NCBI GenBank assembly: GCA_037127315.1
Contig: JBBBDQ010000750.1
Coordinates: 3,007,001-3,071,000 of the forward strand
DNA length: 64,000 nucleotides
From: Ascarosepion bandense
Lineage: Eukaryota; Mollusca; Cephalopoda; Sepiida; Sepiidae
Reading direction: 5' to 3'
Shown: positions 55,456 to 64,000 of the stretch, in pieces
Layout: every line of letters begins with the position of its first letter
Numbering within the stretch: the first letter of the stretch is position 1
Translations under genes and position numbers: made by a program
The notes under the pieces: generated by a model
Told to the model about the DNA's origin: nothing
Seen by the model: the letters and a program-made list of their open reading frames with translations, nothing else
Databases searched by the model: none

Positions 55456-55655
55456 CAATTGGAGTAGATAGACTAAACTATCGCCCGGTTCACACTCCAC
55501 CCACGTCTATTGAACAGGTGAAGAGGCTCATCCCTTGTTCCCTGTTTATGATGTGGTTTCTGGCTTTTCCATTCTTTTTACCCTTACGTAGCCCCCTGCG
55601 CATCAGTGGCGTTATCGCCTTGCTTGGGGTGATATGATTAAAAAAACAAAAAAAA
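55456..55655 (+). repeat. SINE family B, copy 4, longest
   Basis: It begins GGAGTAGATAGACTAAACTA and contains a weak B-box-like CGGTTCACACTCC near 55487. It continues through GAACAGGTGAAGAGGCTCAT and closes with the shared LINE tail (55585-55640) and an A-rich end. With copy 3 it forms a tandem dimer. Confidence 0.82.
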
Positions 55656-55840
55656 CAAATACAGCATGCAGTTTCAAAATGGCAGAATGAATTGTGTCAT
55701 GGTACTCTTTCTCACAGACATTGTCCCACTGACCCTACTATACTTTGCAGTCAACATTGCCTGGTGTTGACTTCAGTATCCAGTTTTATATTTTTATATC
55801 TACATATGGTCTGTCTCTGATACTTTTACCCATAAATATC

Positions 55841-56121
55841 AGTCAGTTAAGTGCCATACTGCTTGAGCAATCATGTCTCTTTCAATCTAACTAGGTAGAT
55901 TTTCATACAGTAGGTTAGCATTTCTTTCTGCAATAGACTGGTTACCAACCAAGGCTATAGAACCCAATCTATTCAACCCATAGCTGGAAGAAGAGATGGA
56001 TTAATTGAATACCTTTCCCCAAAGGTATTTGCACATAAGTGAATGCAATGACTTCAACTGGAATTCGAACTCGGCTCTCCAATTTCATATTCTGTGCCAA
56101 TATCCATTACACACATGCACA
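55841..56121 (-). repeat. tRNA-derived SINE (family A), copy 9
   Basis: Minus-oriented copy with small deletions (AGTCAGTTAAGTGCCATACT to TGTGCCAATATCCATTACAC on the plus strand). The B-box complement GGAATTCGAACTCGGCTC is intact. Confidence 0.8.
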
Positions 56122-56131
56122 CACCTTAAAA

Positions 56132-56133
<2 letters not shown>

Positions 56134-56168
<35 letters not shown>
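56134..56168. repeat. (TA)n microsatellite
   Basis: An alternating run just after SINE copy 9. Confidence 0.9.
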
Positions 56169-56169
<1 letters not shown>

Positions 56170-56173
<4 letters not shown>

Positions 56174-59100
56174 CAATTGAAACTGAACAAAATGACAAGG
56201 TGATAGACATTTTTTTCTCCCATAACTTTGCACTACCCAACACCAGTGTTTAAAGTCCAGATTCAATGTTTCATAGAATTGAAAAGTTGGCAAAAGCAGC
56301 AATGACATCAACAGTAAAGAAATTTTAATTCAAGTCAATGATGTATTTAGAAATTGGAATCTGTCTTTTGAGAATGAAATATCAAAGAATCACCTGAGAC
56401 TTTAATGAACAACCAAAGAAAAATAAAAAATTTAATTATGATAAAAATAGATATTGTCCGAAAGTGGAATTTTGCTGTCCTAACAAAACACAAAATTTAA
56501 AAAAAAAAACGAAAAACAAAAAAAAAAAAAAACAACACACACACAATGAACTGGACAAATAAGCCATAAACTGCAAAAAGAAATGTGATGAAAGTAACAG
56601 TTGTGCCTATAATTGTTGAAACACCTGGAATTATCTCAAAGAGCCTAATAACAAAAAAAAAGGCTTGAAGAACTGGAAAGCCGATGGAGAAGCAAAAAAA
56701 ACTGTCCAGACTAAAAAATAGCTGAAGTATTCAGGAGATTTGCCTGGCCATTTTGTCACGAATGTAATCCATCATTTTTAATTTTTAATACAGGCAGGAA
56801 TACTCTATTTATAAAAGTAAAAATCTATTGACAACTCTAAGGTGGATGACTGAGAAGGCCAGAGGATAAACTTGTTGTCACTTAGTTTCTCACAAACAAA
56901 AACGCTAATCGTATTTTGGACAGTGTTACTGTTTCTTTTTTTTGTGTGTGTCATATGGCACCACCACAAAAATGCGCCTTTTCTGAAAGTGGGCACAAAA
57001 TTTGCCAAATATAAAATTTATAAAATTAAACAATATGGTGATTTCTTTCTTTTATTTTTATAATTCTGGTGACTAGAACAATTTTAGATCCCCTTACCGA
57101 CCCTCCATATCAGAAACTGAATTTGAAAACGTGAAACCACACATTTCATCTTTCTTTTGCTTTTTAGAAAGCTTTTCTTCTCTAATTTCAACAGGGAAAC
57201 AAGAAACTGTCATATTTTCTTTTCTTTTTGCTACCTCACACTTTCAAGTAAATGTCACATCTTTTACAAGTTTACCGGTTGTACTGAGTGACTGGACTGG
57301 AATGTCGGTCTTCAATACACAAGGAGGAGAGAAAAAAAAACATTTGCAATTGAAGTTATATCAACTTTTAAACATTATTTTTTTTAGAAAAATAACAAGA
57401 GACCAAACACTACAGTGTATCTGCATAAACAATTCATAAATAAAACTAAAAGTAATAATTGAAAGTTTCAATTTGAAACTGAACAATGATTTGTCAGGAC
57501 AACGCATAAAGTTTTTAACAAGCGACATTTACGAAGGACCCACACAATTGAAACACGGATTTGAAATTAAAACGAAAAATAGCATTTCAAAGCGATTTTT
57601 TTTTTTTTACTGTTTTTCTTTGTAATGCGGAAGTTTAAGTTTCGTGAAAAAAATACATGGACAATTTCTATGGGAAATCATTTCAGGACAACAGTTCAGA
57701 TCTTGTTTTGACTTTTGAGAACATTTTCTTTTTCACTTCCATATTTAAGATTTTATTCTTTCAATAACTATGGAAATAAATATTGGGTAATAATAATCAA
57801 CAGTTTGTTTGATTTCAACTTCAATATTTTTGCAGCGTTGCTACAGGTTTTCTACACTTTTTTGGAGCCGAGTTATTGGCATCATGTCGAGCGACAACAT
57901 TTTTTTTTACAGATTAACAAGATGTTAGCGAAGAGGGACTCAGATCCAAAATGTGATAACAAAACAAGTGTCGCTTGCAAAAAGGAAAACATTATGTGAC
58001 AAAAAATTAATTTTAATTACAAGTATCTGAATGAGTCAAGGACAAGGAGTCTGCTAAAAAAGTGAAAAAAGGTTTCGATTCGACCCACTTCTAAAAATAA
58101 ACAAACTTTTTTTTTTTTTGTTTTACAATACATAGTTATTTATTTTCCAGGACTTAGGATGATAAAGAAGTTATCAGTCAGTCCTAAAAATCTAACAAGC
58201 AGGTTTTTACTTTTAGTTTTATTAGGCAGTAACACATTGTTGACGAGAGACAGAAAAACTATGGTTCGAATAAGAAAGCAGTTTACCTTTAGAGTTAGAA
58301 AGCAGTTTTACGGTAAAACTGCTTTCTAACTCTAAAGGTAAAACTTACCTTTTTAGAGTTAGAATTTAGATTTTTTTTGTTTTTTGAAATTTTTGTAAAT
58401 AAAATAGTTTCAATTAATTTCATATAAAATTTGTGACAAAAAAAAAGAAAAAAAAAGCGACCACACAGAATGTAAAATTTTTTTTTTAAATTTTCAGCGC
58501 TTAAACCCAGAGATTAAGTTTTTCCATTAAAATTAACTTTAAAATTTTAGAAGCACCCAGGCAAGTCATTCTCTCTCTACCAAAATTATTATTTAAAAAA
58601 AAAAAAAAAAAAAAGTAAACAACCTTTTTACTGACAAAAAGAAAATATTTAAAAAAGTTTTACAATAAATAAAAAATAAAGTATTTCCGTTTTTTCTGAC
58701 ACGTCAAATTGTTTCTCAAGGATTCACAGAATAATTATTTTTTTCTTTTTCTTCTGTATAATCAAGTTAAATCAAAATTTGCTGAGTCACATTTAGTGGC
58801 GGTTAATTAAAACGACATTTAGAAAAAAAGTACTTTCTTTAATCTTTAAAGAAAAAAAAGACATGCTTTTTATTAACAGAGTTAAGTTTGTTGCTTTTTT
58901 TGTTTGTTTACATAGCTTTCTTTTTTTTTTAGTCTTTACTTTAGTTTGTAAATAAAAGAAAAGTTTCGGAAACAAGAAAAAGAAAAAAGATTCCATCATG
59001 CCCATAATTTGTACTGAAAACAAGCACTCAACACCAAAAAGAATCACCTTTTTCGTTTAGTGAAATATAAATTTATTCTCAACAATGTAACAATGATTCG

Positions 59101-62100
59101 GAGTCGTCACGTTGAAAATAAAAACAATTTTTTAAAAATCTTTAGTTTTACCTTTTCAAATTTCTCTTCTTAGACTACTATGTTTATGCGTTTAAAAAAA
59201 AAATGCTTACAATATGAGGCTCGGTAAAAAAAATTTTTCAGAGACGACTGGGTTTTTCGTAATAGTTAAGAAGATTAAGTAAACCACAAAACGTCAGGCT
59301 ATTTTTTAAAAGAATCAGATGCATAAATAAAAAGCAAATACAAGACAAAAAAGTGAAACTATTAATACTATTATAAACATATGGCCTTTTTGGTGGGAAG
59401 GGACACGCACCATTAGTAACAGAGAAAAGGATGTTAAAGAAAAACTATTTAAAGATTAATAAAGCATTTAAAGTGGATAATAGAACAACTTCCACACTTA
59501 TTATTATTTTTTTTTTTTTTCAGTAAACACAACTTTAATGCTCGTCCATCGAATGTCTTTTTTAAGGGCGGAAATAAGTTTTAAAAAAATCAGAAGTAAA
59601 AGTATAGTATAATTATTGTTTGTTTTTTTAAAGTTTTGAACTAATTTACTTTAGAAGTGATGACTTTTACTAATTGGAAAATATCATAGAAAAAAATTAA
59701 GTGATAGCTAGAGTTATTAAAAGAAAAGAATATTGAGGTTTAAATGTTTTGGGTTTTTTTATATTTTTTTATGACGAAAACATTTAAAACTATTAACTAG
59801 CTAGTCTCTAAAATATCGAAGAGATTTTTTTAAAAGGGTAAATAGTTGCCGGAAGATTTAAAACAGAACTTATAAAATAAAATTTAAAAAAAGAAATAGT
59901 AAATTGCACAAAGAAATAAAACAACAGAAAAAAAAGAACTTACTATTTGGCAGTGATCAGTCCTTTTTGAATGATAGCTTTGGATTGGACATAAACTTAC
60001 TTAATGAAACCGTGATTGTGAAAAAGGTTTTCTTTTTTTAGTACGGATGCTCAATGTAGTAATAATAACTTATATTGGCGAGAACGAATTTAAAGCAAAT
60101 TCTAAATTTCATATTGAAAAATTTTAATTCGGAGAGAAGAAAAATTGTTTTATTTTTGAACGGAATTATTCAAGCCAATAAAAAGACAAAGGAGAAAGTT
60201 AAAATTTTTTTCAAAAATTCTGATTAACAAATCAAAAAACCAAAAAGGATGTTTTTTTACTTTTCTATTAACAAAACAAAAAATAATAAAAGTATTTGTT
60301 AGCATCACTGTTACAGAATGTTGATAAGCCCCACAGAAAGAGTACAAAACGTTCGAAAATACTAAAATGAACAGAAACGCGTTTTCTACTTCATTTCATT
60401 TTATTTTTATTTGTGCATCCATAAAAATAAAAGGTTAGTGTTAACATTTTCTTCATTGATTTTTATGTTGCAATGGATCCAACAATCACCACATGCTTCA
60501 CTCAGATTGGTCACAGATGACTTGCTTTTATATTTTCAAAGATCGACCAGGGAAAATTAATCATTGACTTACCTGATTATTCTAAGTAATTGTCAAAAAA
60601 CTGGAGATGATGCCAAATTTTATTTAACGATTGTAGCAGGAAAATACGCACCTGCTACTTAGAGTTAAGTGAAAACTAGCAATGCTGACTTGTCTTAACT
60701 ACATTTGACGGCCAATCAGTTTCTTGGATATACCAACTTTCAAGAAATTAAAGAGATTTCCTAGGTTCAAATTCATTTAAAAGCTAGTGTTAATTTACCC
60801 ATAAGACATAGAAGCGCTCATTTTTTAGTTAATTTTATATTTTTATTTTAATTTAATTAGCATTCAGTTCTTAATTCAATTTTGGAGGTAATAATAAAAA
60901 AAAAATAAAAGAATTTAAAACATAAAATGTATTTATATTTAATTTTTATATTTTTTCATTTAATTTATAACATATATTTACAAAATTAATATACATCTAT
61001 ATTTATAACATATATTTATAAAATATATTTATATCTAACATATATAATTAATTTATAAAATATATTTTATATTTATCTTAATATAAATGTATAAAATATA
61101 TTTATATGTATATTCAAATTATGTATATGTATATATTTATAACATATTTTACATAAATATATTTGTATATATATTTAAAACATAAATTTATAATATATAC
61201 TACATATATATAACAAAAATTTATATATATATAGAGAGAGGAGGCATTTAGAATTAGAAGGTACTTTCTGCTGTAAAATAAATTAGAAAAAAGTTTGTCA
61301 CCTTTCAAAATGCCATAACTTTTGATCTATTTGAGATAAACCCCTCATTTTTTTTTAAAGAAAACTAAAAATATCTACTTTAATATACAAAAATTTACAC
61401 TTAACTGATTTTTTTATATACATGGTGGAAAGTATTTTCTTGTACTGAAGGTCTCTAACATTGTAGAATCCTTCTACTTGGGTTTTTATTAAACGGCAAA
61501 ATTTGGAGAGTCATAATTTAATACAATAAATTAAAATGTTGTTGCCAGACTGCTTATAATTCAGTTGTTTAATCCCATGAATTTCATCAAAAGAATAAAA
61601 TTCAGTAGGAAAAAAACAACATAGTATGAACAAATAACAATAATTTTATATACAAGAATACATGAAATGTATTGAATAAGTAATGTCATTTATTTTGATT
61701 GTTAATAAAGTTCTTTGAGGAAATATAAACTGTATTGTGAACGTATGTGAGAACAGGGAAATGTGTTTACATGTGTGTATATCTGAAAGAGTCAGTATAT
61801 TTATGGGTGCATAGTAGTAACATGGATAAAGGTGATAAGTAGAATTTTGTTCTTACTGTGGATGGTGGTGCCATAGTCTGGGGTGATCTCTTTGTAGTTT
61901 GGTCAGTGTTGAGTTGAGTGTTGCATATCTGTGTGAAAGTGAATGGTACCTTGAATAAGGGCAGCTAAAATGACATAGATCTTGGTGGCATTTGTGAGTC
62001 TCTTCCTTGGGACCGGATTTTGAGATAGTTATGTATTTTTTGTCTAAGAAATTGGTTCCAGAATTATCTTATATGATTTATTCCTAATTGACCCTTAAAT

Positions 62101-62390
62101 ACAGCATGGTATGACTACTACTAAGTCCGCCAATATTTTGGGCGGTATCTTCCTAAATTATGAACACTAATAAAGCAACCTTTCTGATTTGAATATTATG
62201 GTTTTGTATTGTGTGGTTTAATTGGTGTGTATTAAGATGTTATTGGTTTATAAATATTTTGCAGGAGGGTTTTAATGATTATGTAGGTATTGTTGGTAAA
62301 AAATGCTTCTCGTGTTTAAAATTTATAAGTTTATTATTGCATTTTATTGTGTGAAACATGTTGAATATTTTTTTAGTTAATTTAGTGGAC
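56170..62390. other. AT-rich stretch without an assigned gene
   Basis: About 6.2 kb rich in A and T runs. Open frames such as 57131-57439 and 57715-57999 lack recognisable domains, splice context or homologues. The only clear structure is the hairpin at 58281-58344. A region of TATA-rich repeats lies near 60.9-61.25 kb. Confidence 0.55.
58281..58344. repeat. Near-perfect palindrome, about 31-bp arms
   Basis: Arms centred at 58311/58312 pair along about 31 bases (CTTTAGAGTTAGAAAGCAGT on the left), with one extra A near the right end. There is essentially no loop. Partial repeats of GAGTTAGAA continue on both sides. Confidence 0.88.
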
Positions 62391-62394
62391 ATGG

Positions 62395-62434
<40 letters not shown>
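62395..62434. repeat. (TA)n microsatellite
   Basis: A 40-bp alternating run bordering the foldback at 62436. Confidence 0.9.
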
Positions 62435-62435
<1 letters not shown>

Positions 62436-62439
<4 letters not shown>

Positions 62440-62617
62440 AATTAAAAAATTTTGAAATATAATTTTGTTGAATGACCATTTCAGTGAGAAAATTCATCAG
62501 CAATGATCGAAAATAAAAACGCTATTGTTTCAACCATATCTGATGAAGCGAGAATTTTCTCACTGAAATGGCCTTCCAACAAAATTAAATTTTTAAATTT
62601 TTGAATTACTTTATATA
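62436..62617. repeat. Foldback repeat with CTGATGA...GAAA motifs in both arms
   Basis: The left arm 62436-62500 and right arm 62540-62617 are reverse complements with small indels. The right arm begins CTGATGAAGCGAGAATTTTC (62540), followed by GAAA at 62565. The left arm carries the same motif on the minus strand (62500-62479) with an internal deletion. It lies next to a Penelope-like relic. Confidence 0.75.
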
Positions 62618-62855
62618 TTTGGCTCTGTAAATAGATAATACTATTTACATCGAGCCCTCCACCTTGATCAATTTTAATATTAATATAATTAATATTAATA
62701 GGATCAGGTTTTGGGACTTTATTTATTTGCTCATTCTTTTTGGATTTAAAATAATATATATATATATTAAAGAGAATTATAAATACATGAACAGTGGGTT
62801 TTAATCTATCTGTTCTTTCACTTCCTTATGTATACATGTATATGTATATTATTAC

Positions 62856-63008
62856 TTTAGAACATGTGCAATAATGATGGTAATAAACTTTTTTTCAATA
62901 AAACATTTATTACCATCATTATTAACTATCTGTTCTTAACTATTTGTTCTTTCAAAGTCGAAACAAAATGTACAATGTAGTTTGTAGTTTGCACATGTTC
63001 TAAAGTTT
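62856..63008. repeat. Two nested inverted repeats
   Basis: The outer arms CTTTAGAACATGTGCA (about 62856-62871) and its complement (about 62990-63006) enclose inner arms AATAATGATGGTAATAAA (62870-62888) and its complement (about 62908-62925). Confidence 0.75.
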
Positions 63009-63329
63009 TTCAGAGGAAAAATGCACATTCTCTTGATGACCCCAAATTAATTTAAATGTAAAATTGAGTGGAAGACATTCAGAAGAAATTCAGTGAAATC
63101 ATATAGCACACAGAGGCTCAGTGAAAGTGTCATTGACATGAATTACAAAAAGTTACACTTTCAGCTCGTTTCAGGTGAGTTTTAATTATTTTTCAAGTAA
63201 TTTTTCTTCTTCAATATTTGAAAATGCTTATAACAGTAAGTCTTTAAATTATCTATATTCTAATTTTTAGAGGAAAAGTACAACAGTTTAAAATATGTAA
63301 ATTTTATATTTTATAAAATTAAAAATAAA

Positions 63330-63990
63330 AGTTAAGTTACCTCCCTTGCATCATACAATTTTCGAATATTGTTACTATACTGTTATTTTGTTTAATGTCA
63401 GTTTTAAGTTTTTCATAAAGATGGCTTCAAAAATTTGAAGTTTTTGTTTATTATTTGCATTGTGAAGTATGCATATATTATCAATTATTATTTTCTTAAA
63501 TCGTAAATATGGACAGGAATGTTCATTAAATGTTATGCTATCAACGATGAATCCGACATATGTAATGTAAGCCTTCTTGATAGCATTGTTGCTGTGTGAT
63601 TAACATATATATTTGCTTTGTTCTCAAAGGATAATTAAATTGATGTTAAATTGATGTTGTTTTTTTTTACAAGACACTCATTGGTGGAGAGGATTTATTG
63701 CAGATGATTAAGTTGGTTGTATTAAATTTAGTATAGTATATAATTATTTTTTTATTAAGTTCTGCGGGGGATATATTTGTACTTATGAGGTTTTTTAGGA
63801 TTTTTTCATCTTGTTTATAATTAGAATATATTTGATTATGATATGAAAAGTTATTATGTTTAGGTTATTTTGAGGAAATATGTTCTTTTTTATGTTAATA
63901 TTTCTAATAGCTCGTGCAATTTGTTCATCAATAACGTAATTAGGAAAGTCATTATTAATGAGAGTTTGTTTCATTTTTTTAATTCAGTAA
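63330..63990 (-). pseudogene. Penelope-like element relic, GIY-YIG end
   Basis: Minus-strand pieces in order: KQTLINNDFPNYVIDEQIAR (about 63970-63910), a degraded middle, then HTATMLSRRLTLHMSDS (about 63600-63550), which fits the conserved TTTTLSRRLTxH segment of the GIY-YIG domain, and LQIFEAIFMKNLK (about 63440). Many stops. Its upstream part runs off the window at 64000. Confidence 0.6.
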
Positions 63991-64000
63991 ATTAAAAAAA

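Noticed and set aside
57131..57999. Open frames of 102 and 94 residues
   Set aside because: They have Phe/Ser-rich composition typical of AT-rich noncoding DNA, with no domains and no splice support.
1..64000. CRISPR arrays, bacterial operons, intact tRNA or rRNA genes
   Set aside because: None seen. The repeats are eukaryotic SINEs, LINEs, DNA transposons and microsatellites, and the tRNA-like boxes belong to SINEs.

Overview
The window is AT-rich, intron-rich, transposon-dense animal nuclear DNA. The two genes, the tRNA-derived SINEs and the mix of Penelope-like, Tc1/mariner, Ty3/gypsy and APE-type LINE relics fit a lophotrochozoan, most likely a mollusc and probably a cephalopod such as an octopus. 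That assignment is inference from repeat style and exon similarity, not from a database search. No prokaryotic features, rRNA genes, CRISPR arrays or intact tRNA genes are visible.

Two genes can be assembled exon by exon, and they are convergent (tail to tail). (1) A BRMS1/Sds3-family gene lies on the + strand, with nine coding exons from 2032 to 40299, phase-consistent GT-AG junctions and 229 codons. It encodes a nuclear subunit of the Sin3-HDAC co-repressor. A perfect NRF-1 palindrome and a CCAAT box lie about 110 bp upstream of its ATG. (2) An MCFD2-like secreted EF-hand protein lies on the - strand, with three coding exons from 45995 to 43947 and 255 codons. It has a signal peptide, an unusual Pro/Gln-rich segment and two canonical EF hands. 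The family acts as an ER-Golgi cargo-receptor partner.

Almost everything else is repeats. Layout: 1-1.9 kb upstream sequence with an unassigned GC-richer patch; 2-9 kb intron 1 with a foldback element, a LINE-tailed SINE and a LINE relic; 9.2-27.5 kb intron 2 with inverted SINEs, a hammerhead-bearing SINE, a MITE, mariner relics, a LINE relic, a complete 1551-bp Tc1-like element, a long CA/TATACACA microsatellite and a Penelope-like relic; 27.7-32.6 kb intron 3 with a LINE 5' UTR plus ORF1, a Penelope-like tail, a second hammerhead-bearing SINE and a foldback; 32.7-40.3 kb smaller BRMS1 introns; 40.9-43.5 kb a LINE with endonuclease and reverse transcriptase; 43.9-46 kb MCFD2-like gene; 47.5-49.4 kb an older LINE of the same kind in the opposite orientation; 53.2-54.8 kb a broken Ty3/gypsy pol; 55.3-55.7 kb a SINE dimer; 57-62.4 kb featureless AT-rich DNA; 62.4-64 kb foldbacks and a Penelope-like tail.

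The most interesting observation is a SINE family (copies at about 30.55-30.68 kb + and 11.87-12.0 kb -). In it a tRNA-like Pol III head (A and B boxes) is followed about 25 bases later by a hammerhead-ribozyme-like fold. The two copies differ in stem I sequence but both keep stem I pairing. Each has lost a different core residue (G8 in one, G12 in the other), so the shared ancestor could have had a complete core. A second system is a SINE whose 3' end matches the 3' end of the 41-43 kb LINE, implying a SINE/LINE retrotransposition partnership.
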